Under the pieces are notes generated by a model that saw only the letters and a program-made list of their open reading frames with translations, did no database searches and was not told the DNA's origin. From contig JADNYV010000032.1 of the NCBI GenBank assembly GCA_015501055.1, positions 1 through 64,000 on the forward strand: a stretch of 64,000 bases of DNA, given 5' to 3'. The position numbers and the translations under genes are program-made. Source of the DNA: Mucidula mucida. Its lineage: Eukaryota; Basidiomycota; Agaricomycetes; Agaricales; Physalacriaceae. Shown in pieces: positions 20,720 to 32,516 of the stretch (positions are counted from its first letter, which is position 1; the number at the start of each line of letters is the position of its first letter).

Positions 20720-22941
20720 ATGGCTAACAAAGTGGCACTGGTGAGCGGTTCCCAGACCACCCTTCAACGGGGCAAGGCATGTTTGCGATGCAGGTATGTC
20801 GCGTTCATGTTTCTATAATTCTTCCGGTCCTCAGCGTTCCACAGGAAACGAAAAATGGTGAATCCTGACCGCGCCACCGATATAGCGATGTGCTTATATT
20901 TACTCATCAGAGATGCGATGGAACCAAACCGGCTTGTCAGCAGTGCATCCGGGCCAAGAAGGGCGACGGCTGTGAATATGATGACGGAAAGGGCAAGACG
21001 CGCACCCAAATTCTGAAGGAAACCATTGCCCGCCTCGAAACTCGTATACGCGAGCTCGAGGATCCCGAATACGTGTCGCCAGCTATCACCCTACACGATC
21101 CTCATATCTTTCATCATTCCGAATCCTCTTCTTCCTCCCTCGGGTCCCCAGGAAGCGCGACATTCTCCGGATCACACTCTCCATTCCCGCCTGGTACGTG
21201 TTTATTTTTACCTTTCACCCCACACATCATAGTCTAAACGTTTCTCAAGACGCCACCAGTCCTTCTACTTCTTGGATAAATCTCCCACAGGCTGTTCGTG
21301 TTTTTTGTGTTCTCCCGCCGTATTCCATGACAATTGACATCTCTGCTAGACTTCCTCTTCACCTTTTGCTTCGGAGATATTTTACGAAGAACCTCAGATT
21401 TCGACACCGTTTGACTTGGCGCCTCTCCTGTAAGTGCTGTCACCCCCAATCATTTCATATCGTGTTCTGACGGGTTATCGCTTTAGAGTGAACCTCTTCG
21501 CCCCTCACCGACACCAATGCGGCCTTGAGGTGCATATGGGCCACATCAGAGAGAGCTTAAATCTTCCCTTGTCCGAACAACGACACCCCGCGCTTATGAA
21601 CGCGATCTACTTGTGGGCTTGCTTCGTCTCGCGGCCTGAGCCGCTGTGCGAGCACGAAGAGTATTTCCTTAACCAAGCTCTAGAAGCTCAACAGCAGGGT
21701 CTTCGGATGGCCGACAAAGTCCTCGACGTGATACAAGCTTCCTGCTTGCTGTCGGTATACTTTTTGGCCAACGGGCGCCTCTTGGAGGGTAGTTTTCATT
21801 CAAGTGCCGCCGCTGCGCTCGCCGTCCAGATAGGTCTGCATCTGGGCGTTCCTCAGGAGTCGCCAACGGGGTGGATGTCTGATCCCAACGAAACGTATGA
21901 CCTCAAGCCACAGAAGACCGATTATCTACGTGGGGAACGTGTTCTCGCGTTTTGGCAAGTGTACAATCTCGACCGGTGTTGGTCGGTGGTGCTACGGAAA
22001 CCGTGCGTGATTCCGGACGGCTCTAGTGCGTTAAGCTCTGTCAATTGCCCATGGCCACAGGACATTGCGGAGTACGAGTCGGTAAGCTGCCTAGCAAGTT
22101 CCGCTCTCGTCGTTGCTCATCCTTGTGACCGTAGGGCTATATCGATCCGAGTCCAACGTTTCGGACATTGTCCGGATTCCTGAACGGCGATGTGTCGTCT
22201 GGTGGATACTCCATGCAAACCTTGCGTGCCAAAGCTTCGACGCTTTTTGCGCATGCCGACACGATTGCAAGATCATGGGACTCGGGTATGCTCTCTTCTC
22301 TATCATGAGACGGAAAGGGTGAACTAAATTTTTGTTCCGAAGATATCAAAGCTCCTGCCAATATACAGGACCGGATACAGGTTCTGGAGATGACCATTAC
22401 GACGTTCCTCTCGACACTTACGCCGGTGCACCAGCTGGATGGTACGATGTCTGACCAGAGACAGATACTCATCACGGTTCACACGCTGGCCAATACCGCC
22501 ACGATCCTCCTCTTTCAACGATTTGCTCACGAAGGTGGTCACGCCTACGAGAAATGTGTGCAGGCCGCCAACACATGTCTTTCCATCGTCAAGTCTTTGT
22601 CAACGTCCGACTTTAGCATGTTAGATCCGATACTTGGTGTAGGTGTTCCTCGAGCTGACTCTTGATACGTGTTTGACGTCTTTTCTCCTTCCGCAGACTT
22701 GCTGGACGACTGTCGTGGAGGTTCTTGTCCGCCAGCTTGATGCTATTGAATCGGCATGGTCCCCAGTAAAGGCCACTGACCTGCGTACTGATCTAACGAC
22801 GCTTCTGATTGCTATGACCAACTTTGATTCGCACTTTCCTATTCTTGGTGCGTGTTTTCACCGGCTCATGTTCCTGCTGCTTAACGGTACCGACGCGTAG
22901 CCCTTCCGATATCAAAACTCAAAACACGATTGGAAGTTTAG
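20720..22941 (+). CDS. Zn2Cys6 fungal transcription factor
   Basis: Ten exons: 20720-20793, 20845-20857, 20911-21193, 21250-about 21299, 21350-21429, 21487-22081, 22135-22285, 22343-22638, 22697-22847 and 22901-22941, about 577 residues. Exons 1-3 join to the binuclear zinc cluster C-x2-C-x6-C...C-x2-C (ACLRCRKRKMRCDG then CQQC), split by two introns around a 13-base exon. A coiled coil follows (ILKETIARLETRIRELED). Exons 6-7 carry the fungal-specific regulatory domain: VLDVIQASCLLSVYFLANGR and YNLDRCWSVVLRKP are typical. A nuclear DNA-binding activator or repressor; target unknown. The exon 4 donor is uncertain. The gene ends LPISKLKTRLEV. Confidence 0.88.
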
Positions 22942-23789
22942 ACCTCATGCCTAGATGGACAACTCGAACTTTTATTTGGACTGCTTGGACACTTTTACAT
23001 TCTGGACACTTACTGCCATTGCATGGACACAACCCTTCTGGACATTTTCGTTCTTTTTTCTCGGACCTTTGACATTCGTTTTCATTCACGTACGGACACA
23101 CACCTATTGGACACTTTCTCAGAATTGGCGGGTCCGAATTCTTTACGCTCCCTACGATTTTTTTCACGATTATCATTTTCTCGGACCTTGCTTTGCATTT
23201 TATCTGGCATAGACTCATTGGACAAACTTTACAACCCATGGACGGATTTTTGTACCACTAGAACATATCCACTACTACATAATCTTTATAATGTAGTTTC
23301 ACTTAGTTATACCTTGAACTGTACTTATTGCTCGTTGACTTTTTTCTTGCTTTGCTGATAGCTTTTATTCGTAGTAATGATGCTGGGACACTCGAAATCT
23401 AAACGTGTACTTTTATCTCCACTCCTTGGCGTGTGTCGTCTACGTGCGTGAGGGATACCTCGTTGGATACAATCCCAGTTCCGCTCTGCGATCGGAGTAG
23501 GCGCAGGTTGACTCTGTTGAAGTGTCCAAGAACATTGGCGTGAGTCTTGGCGTACGCGTCAAATGTTCCAACGAGGCGTAGCCGCTGGAAATGCAGCGCA
23601 AATAGCGTGAAATTGCGCGGCGAATTCAGTTTGAATACTGAACGCAGTGAGAGCGCGCGGAACGATGACGCATATCCGCATGGAAACGAGATGGAGATGG
23701 ACCCTTGATTCCGCGATGATATTCATAGCCAAGACACCGCTTCCATTACTTCCTTCTTACCACCACTGCAACCGATAGACGGCTACACG
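22942..23789. other. 3' flank with repeated TGGAC/CGGAC words and intergenic DNA
   Basis: Between 22950 and 23250 the pentamer TGGAC or CGGAC appears about a dozen times in T-rich sequence (TGGACAACTC, TGGACTGCTT, TGGACACTTT and others), directly after the transcription factor stop codon. It may be a structured or protein-bound 3' UTR. The remainder, up to the phospholipase D start, shows no gene. Confidence 0.45.
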
Positions 23790-26660
23790 ATGAGTATATT
23801 CAAGAAGGTCATTGGGCACGCCCGCGACGAAATCATTGGTGAGCCCGCCGCCGCCGCCGTTGTCGACGATATATTCACGATTGGGTGAATCCAGGTCTCG
23901 TCAATCCCGACCGCCGCCACGACGACCCAGAAGAGGTGAAGGCGGACGAAATCCGACAGGCTATCCGGGATGAACACCGCTTCACGTCTTTTGCTGAAGA
24001 GAGGGCCAACAACTTTGTCAAATGGTATGCTTTCATGGTTTCCATCGATGTTGATCTCATTTGCCCAAGGCACGTCGACGGCCATGACTACATGTGGGCG
24101 CTCTCTGAAATGATAGATCGCGCCAAAGAGGCTATCTTCATTTTGGACTGGTGGCTTACGCCCGAGCTCTTCTTGAGGCGCCCGCCCGCGGACCATCTGG
24201 ACTACCGTCTGGATCGTCTCTTAAAGCGCAAGGCTGAACAGGGCGTCAAGATCTATGTCGTTGTGTACAAGGAAGTCACGCAGACGATGACTATGAGCTC
24301 CAGCCATACGAAACACACGCTGGAGGATCTCCATCCCAACATTACTTGCTTGCGCCATCCAGACCATATCGGTTCCAAGGACTCTGTCCAATTCTGGTCC
24401 CATCACGAGAAAGTTGTCGTTGTCGACAACCACTATGCGTGCATTGGTGGATTAGATCTCTGTTTCGGTCGTTGGGACACGCATAATCATCCTCTCGCTG
24501 ATGTCCACCCTATGGACTTTTCGCGTACCCTCTTCGCGGGCCAGGACTATAACAATGCCCGTATCCAGGACTTCAAGGAGGTCAAAGACTTTGCCAGCAA
24601 CACGCTCAGTCGGCTTGAGAGCGCCCGCATGCCTTGGCATGACGTCCATATGAGTCTGACGGGACCCGTTGTCCTTGATATTGTCCAACATTTCGTGGAG
24701 CGATGGAATGAAATCAAGAAGAGGAAGTATCGCAACGACGCGTTCGTGTCTCTCTCTATGTGCATATACAAAATCTCAATGTTACTTTCAGGAAAGTTGA
24801 TTGGCTCTCGCTTCCGCACGACATTGAAGCTGCGCCTAATGAAGCCGTGGCTCGTCACCCACACCGTGAACAATGGGCTGGTATGGGCAGGAAGTACAGG
24901 AACCGCTGGCACAGAATGTACGGCGGAGAGGAGGAGCAGGAGGCGCCTGAAGAACCCAATGACAATGATGAGACTTTCCGTCCGCCTGCGACGACGTCCT
25001 GCAAAGTGCAGGTCTGCCGTAGTGTCTCTGATTGGAGTCATGGTGTCCTCACTGAGCACTCCATTCAAAACGCTTGTACGTCTTTGATTTACGATACTCT
25101 TTACTTAATTTGACGACTAACGATATTCTAGACATTCAACTCATCAACGAGTCCAACCATTACATTTACATCGAGAACCAGTTCTTCATCAGCGCGACCA
25201 AGGAAGGTGGTGCGGTGGTCAATGTGATTGCCAAAGCACTCGTTAACAGGATCGTGCAAGCCGCCAAGTCGGCCACCAAGTTCAAGGTCGTTATCGTCAT
25301 TCCTGAAGTTCCCGGATTCGCTGGTAATGTCAAGGACGAGAGTTCACTCAAGTACATCATGGCAGGACAGTACAGGACTATCAATCGCGGTGGCGACAGT
25401 ATCTACGAATGCTTGAGACGGGAAGGCATTGAGCCGTAAGCCTTCCAGACATTTCACCCAGCGTCGTCTAACGGTCCATATAGTCTGGATTACATTCGAG
25501 TCTATCATCTTCGCGCCTATGACCGAATCAATGCCCCGGCTTCGTACATCCAGCGAATGGAGGAGCATTCAGGCGTCAAGTTTAATGAGGCCCAGGTTGC
25601 GCTTGCCCGTGAATGGGTTGGCGTCGGTGGCCAAGGCCAGACGGAAGTCACCGTTGCTTTACCTTCGACCTCTGGTACTGGATTGGTCCAATCCGAGAAG
25701 GGCAAGGACGAGAAGACTACGGAGACAGTGAAGATCCCGGACACGACGGAGGAGGCGCAGGATATCATTCATCGCTGGGAGCGCGCTAGTGAAGCCATTC
25801 CGGAGGACGACAATGTCAGCGACAACGTCGTGCAGCACATGTTGCAAGACGAGACCAGCCTTGCCTCTGAGGACTGGGCGGGTAGCGAGGAAGAAGAGCG
25901 TGCGGCGTATGTCAGCGAGCTGCTGTACATTCACAGTAAACTCATGATTGTGGATGACCGTCGTGTCATTGTACGTTTCATATTCTCTTTTTGGTGTATT
26001 TTTCTAACCCTTGTTTGTAGATGGGCTCTGCTAACATTAACGACCGCTCACAGAAGGGCGACGGCGACTCTGAGATTGCTTTGGTTGTCGAAGACACTGA
26101 CATGATCGAGTCGCGTATGGATGGTCAAGATTACATGGCTGCTCGCTTTGCCGCTACTCTACGCCGACAACTCTACCGCGAACATCTTGGTCTCATTCCG
26201 CCGCAGGATCCATTCACCCTTCACAAGAACCCGACCGATTTCATGCGCCCTGCGCCTACACCCAATCCCGAGGAAGGTGGCGACGAGGCTGTTGTTGATC
26301 CTTTGGCGGATGATACCATTGAACTATGGGAGAGCACGGCAACGAAGAACCGAGAGGTTTTCACGGAGTTGTTCAGGCCTGTGCCTACAAACCTTGTGAG
26401 GGACTGGGCTGCGTATGATGGCTACGTTCCCAAGGTCAAGACCGGTCACCTTGTTGATGGTGTGACTGTGCAGCGGGCCAAGGAACGTCTGTCAGAGGTT
26501 AGGGGAGCATTAGTCGAGTGTCCTCTCGTACGTTTTACCTTCACCTTATCATGATTCCATCTGACTCGTTTTTTTGCAGGACTTCTTGATTGACCAGAAG
26601 GACTTTGTCGAGGGCCCCGAATGGAAGGGCCTGAACCCCACGTTGCCCATCTACATCTAG
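23790..26660 (+). CDS. Phospholipase D
   Basis: Seven exons: 23790-23838, 23895-24741, 24792-25075, 25132-25435, 25484-25970, 26021-26527 and 26580-26660, giving 852 residues. Two HKD catalytic motifs are intact: HHEKVVVVDNHYACIGG in exon 2 and HSKLMIVDDRRVI followed by MGSANINDRS at the exon 5/6 join. The segment SNHYIYIENQFFI is the conserved central PLD block. No PX or PH domain precedes the catalytic core, so it is shorter than yeast Spo14. The enzyme should hydrolyse phosphatidylcholine to phosphatidic acid and choline at membranes. A low-complexity acidic insert lies in exon 5. The start codon opens a short first exon (MSIFKKVIGHARDEII). Confidence 0.92.
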
Positions 26661-27909
26661 ATGAACAAACTGCGCAAGAGTTCTAGAGAATTCATTGAAT
26701 GGACTACAGAAACTAGCGAAAGTGTACGGTATGCTGCGAGGTGATTTGAAGTGAATGTAACAATAATATACGACAGCCTTCTTCCATGCGTGGACTGAGA
26801 GCATCTGATAGGTCGTGAAACGTCGTTCATATGGATTGTCCACCGCCGGCAGCGGCCTCGAGGCAATCAAAGACATGAGTCAGAGGTATCAAATCTTTCA
26901 GGTTGCGTAGCCTTGACATAACCTTAACGATTAATTGCGATCTAATCGGTCAATTTGCGGTGGAGGAAGGGAGGGCAAAGCTGTGGTCAGTCAGTTTCGG
27001 CTTGGCTCGGTGAGCTTTGGTAATCATCTAGCTATGAACGAGGTGATCATAAGATGGAGGCTCGGCTAGGTACTAGATTTCTTCTCCTTTGACCAGAGGG
27101 AGATCCGGCTGTTCAGTGTTTCATCGGTAAGCCATGTTGGGCTAAGAAGCTAGAGGTGAAGGTACAGCCAGCCATGCCGAAGGTCTCGATACGTTGTCGA
27201 TGACATCAGGAGATGCTTGAAGCTACGTTATCGTACAGTATCTTTTGGGTTCGTTCTGAATTGAGCCAGGTCATCTATTATCCGAGCTGCTCTATGTCCC
27301 GTTCGAATGCCGACTATCAAGGGTGTTGTGGCGGCGGGCTTTAGACGTCGTGGGAGGCGATAGCGTGTCCCCTGGGCCTGATTAGAAGAAGCCGCGGGCC
27401 ATACTCATGCAAAGTTGCCGGTGAACGTGATCCAGACGTGCAAGTACCGTGGGGCAACGCTTCACCGGACTGCTCGATTGGGTCTACCACTGAACATCTG
27501 GACGACGTTCAAAGTCGGCAGATGAATGGTTCTGTGGGATGTCAGATTTAGACCGCTATTTGTTCGGTACTCGGAAGAATTGAATATTGTGGGAAAGGCC
27601 TGTCCACAGTTGTTGGACCACACGATTAATTGTATTGCGGAGTACTCAAAGAAGAAGAAGAACATGGTCAATTTTCTCACTGTTCTGCGAGAGCGAAGGG
27701 GCAACATGGCACCTTGCTAGGTTGGGCTTCGTTTTTTCTTGATGTTTCGGGGTTCTACTAGCGCAACTCGGGGAATGAAATGTAGGTAGGCTATATATCC
27801 AGGAGGCAGAGGGGGGTTTGCGCATGCAGAAGGTAAGGGAAGGACATTTTTCACTTCCCGCAGATTCATTGTGATCTTCGAGCGACTAAAACATGGAAGC
27901 CTGGATCAA
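26661..27909. other. Intergenic region between phospholipase D and the right arm
   Basis: No gene supported. A short frame at 27526-27720 ends in a lysine run (YSKKKKNMVN) and may be a decayed fragment. The sequence is unrelated to the corresponding inner flank of the left arm. Confidence 0.45.
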
Positions 27910-28034
27910 AGCAGCTAGTCGCACCGTACTCAGAGAGTTATCTAGCCCGAGAATAGTTCCTGAAGAATCGTCTACAATTTAGGATAATGAGTTACGTCAT
28001 ACGAGTCTGTACGCCACATGCGGTGTACAAAGCA

Positions 28035-28106
28035 AGCAGCATGGCGCAGTGGTAGCGCGCGGGGCCCATAACCCCGAGGTCACTTGATCGAAACAAGTTG
28101 CTGCTA
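28035..28106 (+). tRNA. Initiator tRNA-Met (CAT), right arm
   Basis: Identical cloverleaf to 9285-9356: acceptor AGCAGCA/TGCTGCT, anticodon arm CGGGG-CCCATAA-CCCCG and T-arm ACTTG-ATCGAAA-CAAGT. The A54-type T-loop and C33 fit the initiator tRNA. Intact boxes A and B (TGGCGCAGTGG, GATCGAAAC) should allow RNA polymerase III transcription. Confidence 0.9.
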
Positions 28107-28421
28107 TAAACGGGCTGACTCGCGTAGTTCACCTGCTTTTTGCAAGTTAGACTTCACAATTTGAATGCTCTGTTACGGAAGTTTCAATAATCACCGCATT
28201 TGTTAGTCTCCCTTAGGCAGACTCGATCAAAGCTGACACTTTGATCTAGACACTTTTGTTGGCCTCGAGACAGTCTGTGTGCAAGTTAAGTCAGCTCAAG
28301 TCGCGGATTTCATAGTCTTGAATTCATAGGTGCTTAATAGAACGATGCAGCTACTATCAATACAGCGCGGATGAAATGATGTAAGATACAAGCATGCATA
28401 TCCCGTCTTGAAATCAAGCAT

Positions 28422-28530
28422 TTATTGGCAGACAATCTATACCATTCCGTCAGCGTGAGCGTAAACGTTCGATGGACCTGCCAGCACTGATTGCGTTTCC
28501 CGAACCGTTGGGCCCCTCAGAAACCATCCT
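28422..28530 (-). pseudogene. SSP gene fragment (right arm)
   Basis: Mirror of 8870-8980. On the minus strand it holds the end of exon 2, a degenerate intron 2 and exon 3 of the SSP gene, without the signal peptide exon and with cysteine codons lost. Confidence 0.6.
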
Positions 28531-28585
28531 ATTTCCGCCCAGTCGATGATATACGTCTTCCAGAAACCTTGAGTAGCGCGTTCAG

Positions 28586-28975
28586 GTGACCGTGACCGTC
28601 AACAAGCTGCGTTCATCTTTGGTATCGGACTATCCGATCCGACTCCATTGGAAGATGCTCATGATGATGGGCACGCGTAGAAAAGTTCGTCTGTCGTTGT
28701 TACGTGAATACAGGCAGGACGAGACGACATTGGAGAAGAACAACGCGTTACCAGACGTGTTGAACGCGATCGACGCCATGTCTTGGAGGCAAAGGGCATT
28801 GTGGGAACCTTCCTGTTTTCCTCTTACTATAATCCTCACTGGCGAAAATTTGAACATCAGTCTTGCCAAGCACTGTTCGCTCGTGTCTCTCTTCTGTTCG
28901 CAAAAGTACTGTGCCGGAAGAAACAGACATCCCTTTCGACGTCTCAAGCCGGCCTTTTTGCATTCTGTTTATTGA
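28586..28975 (+). CDS. Hypothetical 129-codon frame (right copy)
   Basis: An open frame begins MTVTVNKLRSSLVSDYPIRL and continues past the point where the left copy is frameshifted. A diverged relative exists at 9660-10210, which supports past coding function over roughly the first 70 codons. No domain is recognised and the C-terminal half has unusual composition (many Cys, Phe, Ser). It could be one exon of a larger gene or a relic. Confidence 0.3.
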   Translation: MTVTVNKLRSSLVSDYPIRLHWKMLMMMGTRRKVRLSLLREYRQDETTLEKNNALPDVLNAIDAMSWRQRALWEPSCFPLTIILTGENLNISLAKHCSLVSLFCSQKYCAGRNRHPFRRLKPAFLHSVY

Positions 28976-29043
28976 TTCTGGATCTTTTGTCTCCCCGGTG
29001 AGCGTAGAGTTGTATAGACTTGCTTTTTTAATCAACGTCTTCA

Positions 29044-29106
29044 AGCAGTGGCGCAGTGGCAGCGCGTGGGGGCCCATAAGTAACCCGAAGCTTCGACTTG
29101 CTGCTA
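29044..29106 (+). pseudogene. tRNA-iMet pseudogene (right arm)
   Basis: It keeps the D-arm (GGCGCAGTGGCAGCGCG) and the CCCATAA anticodon loop, but the anticodon stem is broken (GTAACCC), the T-arm is missing and the acceptor no longer pairs fully. It is slightly more complete than the left version at 8292-8346. Confidence 0.65.
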
Positions 29107-29394
29107 TATGCGGTTGTATAATACGTTTTTTCGCGTCAGAGGTGTTTTGTGTTCCTTGACATAACGTCCCGCAACCTATGCAGGCTGTCACTGGCTGAGT
29201 GAGTACTTCTTTCTCATGAGCTCCAAGTTCTACCTTGACTTGCCAATTATGTCGGCTACTCAAGCAGTTCTAACGGCATCTTAAGCTTCTCCCCGCACTT
29301 GCCCGTTCTATTAGTACGCCAAATCGGTTGCTTGTCATTTTCAGACTCATGGGCGCGCGAGGCTTCAGAAACTAGTCAAGTTTTTCCTCCTCAG

Positions 29395-30290
29395 ACGCAT
29401 GAAGGACCTTGATGGTGAGTCGACGGTTCTCGGAATGGTCTTACAAAAATTACCGTGTTCAAATCTAGGCGATCAATCCGTTTTTCGCAACAGACTGAAG
29501 CTTGCGGTCTCCCAGGCTCTCTGATTGACTGGGCGTGGCACGCTATCTTGCAGGTATTGTTTTCGTACATTCTCTGGCTTAAAGGGCTGCTCTCATTCGT
29601 TATGCACGACTCAAAGTGCAAGATGAACCAAGAAATATCACAACAGTCAAGTTGGCAATGGAGAAGTTGCCCGATGAAACAGGCCAGAGGATCTTCTCGC
29701 CAGCCCGAATTTTTCACAGTGTTTGTAATTCTGAAACTGATAGTAATACGGCTTTCCGCGGAGTCTAGTTTTCTACGAATGCAGATCGGCCTCGTTTCAT
29801 GAGAAGAGCTATTTCTCATGCGTTAACTGCAGGGCGCCGAGGTCGACACGAGTGTCATTGGTCTTCGTACTCATTATCTTCAGGAGGTGCTAGCGGGGGA
29901 AAGAATCGACGAGTGTCTCGGCAGATGCACTACTGTCAAGGATTCAATGGCAATGGCATTTTGTCCCGCTAGCTTCCGACTGGCGTAATGTCGCCCGACG
30001 CCACATTGTGGCTGTGACATGGAGCGTGGCCACGGCTTCCCTATTTGTTGGATGTTGTGCCTGGAAGGCTCAACGCCACGGTCAAGCTTCAACAGATCAT
30101 TCTGAGATTGGTCCGCGACATGAAGAAACGCTCTGCTATAACTCTCCGCGCACACCAGTAGATATGAAGAGAGTGGCTACTACGCTTCTTCATGTTCAAT
30201 TGATTCGAGTGACTCCGTCCCGTGAGTATCGGCTCGATACTTTTCCCGGTTTCACCATCTTTTCTCATGCTCTGCCATCTGGATCATAGG
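29395..30290 (+). pseudogene. Decayed multi-exon coding region (right copy)
   Basis: Coding-like pieces occur in shifting frames: RSIRFSQQTEACGLPGS ending at a GTATTG donor near 29554, KLAMEKLPDETGQRIF near 29650, GAEVDTSVIGLRTHYLQ near 29835, and ATVKLQQIILRLVRDMKK near 30080. Splice-like junctions exist between some of them but no complete frame results. It is upstream of, and on the same strand as, the EXD1-like gene. Family not recognised. Confidence 0.35.
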
Positions 30291-30426
30291 TTCTCTGCTA
30301 ATAGTGTCCGGACGTACATACTTGCGCATCTTGAACGGCGCGAAGAGACGAGCTTAATGTCGAATCTCTTATCCTTCCGATCTCTTGCCTTCCTTTTGAC
30401 CACCATTCTTGTGTAGCCACGCAACT

Positions 30427-31170
30427 ATGGTATCATACATACTCTGCAACACACCACCGCTCGCTGACACGGCCGTATCTGCCCTCCAATCAGCGTCGAC
30501 TCTTGCTGTAAGCTGCGAGGGCGTGGAACTCGGACGCCTGACCGGTCGCTTATCTCTTCTCAGCATCCTTGCTATTGTTCCCGTATCGGATGGAGCGTCT
30601 CGTACCGCATTTCTCTTCGACGTCGTCAATCTTCCGAACAGCGCGCTGGCACCAGTATTCGCTCTGCTTGTGTCACCCGTTTATACCAAGATCATGTTCC
30701 ATGGGCGATTAGACTACTCCGCTCTCTGTCATGGCCACGCGGTGGCGCTGCAGAACGTCCTCGACTTGCAGCTAGCGGACGCGCAGGCCAGGCCTGAATC
30801 AGAAAGGGAGCGAATTATGTCAATTGAAAAATATCTAGACGAAGCCAGCACTGCGTATGCCCGTTTTCATCCGAAGATCATGATGTTGGCCGGACTAGGA
30901 AAATGTACCCGTCTATGGGAATTCCTCGGTTGCTCTCTCATTCCAACATCCCTTCGAGAACAGAGCCAGCGATACATCACGCGATTTAAAGCGTACCAGC
31001 CACGCGTTGGGCTCGACCACGAGTCTTACGACACCAATGGTTTCTTACCATTAGACATCCTGGACTACGTGGAGGGAAGCGCATCGAAAAAACTTGCGAG
31101 AGCTGCCGACGCAAAATGGCTCTTCAGTCTTTCGGAGAGGGCAAGAGTTATTGCCTTGTGTGCAAGCTGA
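30427..31170 (+). CDS. EXD1-like 3'-5' exonuclease-fold protein (right copy)
   Basis: The 247-codon frame is identical in amino acids to the left copy (6228-6971). The ATG at 30427 was chosen because the apparent upstream start is a TTG codon. The motif order (CEGVELGR, GRLSLL, FLFDV, FHGRLDYSAL, DLQLADA) places it in the DEDD/EXD1 family. Two metal-binding acidic positions are replaced (S-C-E in motif I, F-H-G-R in motif II), so catalysis is doubtful. Animal EXD1 acts as an RNA-binding adaptor in piRNA formation and is itself inactive, a possible parallel but not evidence of the same role. Its end overlaps the start of the next frame (31116). Confidence 0.6.
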   Translation: MVSYILCNTPPLADTAVSALQSASTLAVSCEGVELGRLTGRLSLLSILAIVPVSDGASRTAFLFDVVNLPNSALAPVFALLVSPVYTKIMFHGRLDYSALCHGHAVALQNVLDLQLADAQARPESERERIMSIEKYLDEASTAYARFHPKIMMLAGLGKCTRLWEFLGCSLIPTSLREQSQRYITRFKAYQPRVGLDHESYDTNGFLPLDILDYVEGSASKKLARAADAKWLFSLSERARVIALCAS

Positions 31171-31574
31171 TGCGGGGCAAGCTGGACAAAGATTATATCA
31201 ACAGCAGTGACGAAGAATCTGATGACAGCCGTGACTATGACTTCTATCCTAGTGAGTGTGTGATGTATACAGCTATAAACAGGAACTGAGTGTCTTAGCC
31301 TTCGCTGATAGTGTTGGATACGAGGACTCCGAGCATCAATGGGATTGAGTTGAGATACGAGCTCAATCCTTGTTCGAACTTCGCCTGGTACTACTTCTTA
31401 TGTGCACAGAAATACTACATGTTCTCAATGGATGAGGTAATCGTGTCGCGAGGAAGTGAAGGGCCTCACTGTCATGTCAGCGTCTTGCATGATGGCTCTC
31501 TCGAGATGACTTTACATATAGACCGCATTCCGACGCAGGCCGACAGATCCGCTTCCCGTAAGCAACGGAGGTGA
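31116..31574 (+). CDS. Hypothetical protein overlapping the EXD1-like gene (right copy)
   Basis: Two exons, 31116-31251 and 31312-31574, with a 60-base intron. Same product as the left copy: start MALQSFGEGKSYC, acidic linker, aromatic core, basic tail. It overlaps the last 55 bases of the exonuclease-like frame on the same strand. Such overlap is unusual for separate fungal genes, so a frameshifted single gene is an alternative. Confidence 0.4.
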
Positions 31575-32118
31575 GACTGTGACGTTCGCTGAATCAGTGC
31601 GTATGGTGCTCCCAACTCCTTATGAATCCACGAACGCTGCAAGTGCTTCGCTACTCTAACCAAAGGAGTTGCTGACATTCGTTATGAACAGCTCTCGCCT
31701 GGAAGAAGCACTGAAGAAGACTGTTATATTATAGCTAGCCAAAAAGCAACGTCATCTTGCTCGATAAATGAACAGGATCTACCCAGCCATGAGATCGCCA
31801 GCGCGAATCCGCACTCTATTCTAAAACTGCCAGTGATGAAGCTCCACGACTCTGTTCTACGGCGTCAAAGTCTATTCACGAATAAGGGTCTGCCATGTTT
31901 CAGCGCCCATTCGGGGGAGAACTACTTGTTTCTGCGCTAATTTTGGGGCGCTGAAGTAAACACGGGTGCCGGCGGTGATCATATGTCCCCAATGTCCTCT
32001 ACTCATTGGTACTTCCAGGAAAGCTTTCGCCTTGAGGGTCGGCACAGGTGCTACACCGGACGCGCTCGCGCTCGGAAAGATGCTCCAGCTAACGCGTTTG
32101 AGCAAAAATAGAGTCGTG

Positions 32119-32126
32119 TATAAAAG
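32119..32126 (+). promoter_or_regulatory. TATA box of the right SSP gene
   Basis: TATAAAAG lies 93 bases before the SSP start codon, followed by an A/C-rich leader (CCAAACCAATCAACCAATCA). The spacing implies transcription start near 32150. Confidence 0.6.
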
Positions 32127-32218
32127 GCTGCATACTTTGAGACTCATTCATTATCCAACAGCTACAACTCGAGGATTTTAAAGTCTTCTCTACGACCAAA
32201 CCAATCAACCAATCAGTC

Positions 32219-32516
32219 ATGCATTTCAAGCTCTTTTCTCTCGTCGCGGCTCTTGTCACTCTTGCGGCTGCCACTCCCCTCGAGAACCGTGAGGCCGCCG
32301 ATGGATGTGTATGTCCACTCCGCTTCATTATGGATCAACTGCGAGGCTCACCGCGAACTACAGGTCTTCGTCCCCATCTCCCAAGGATGCGCGTCCGACT
32401 GGGTCTCCTGCGGCCCCAACGGTCCCGGAAATGCAGTCAAGTGCTGCCAGGTCAGCTTTCAGCTATCGACCTTTTACGCTGAGGCTGACGAAATGTTACA
32501 GATTGTCTGCCAGTAG
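32219..32516 (+). CDS. SSP: 63-residue secreted cysteine-rich protein (right copy)
   Basis: Exons 32219-32308, 32364-32450 and 32502-32516; introns 55 and 51 bases with GTATGT/ACAG and GTCAGC/ACAG borders. Exon 3 codes only IVCQ plus stop. Signal peptide residues 1-19, then LENREA and a mature region with six cysteines (single, single, single, CC, single). TATA box, short leader and signal peptide indicate an expressed secreted protein. The two arm copies look identical in coding sequence. At least two further broken copies lie in the window (2211-2291 and the fragment at 8870-8980/28422-28530). Confidence 0.7.
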
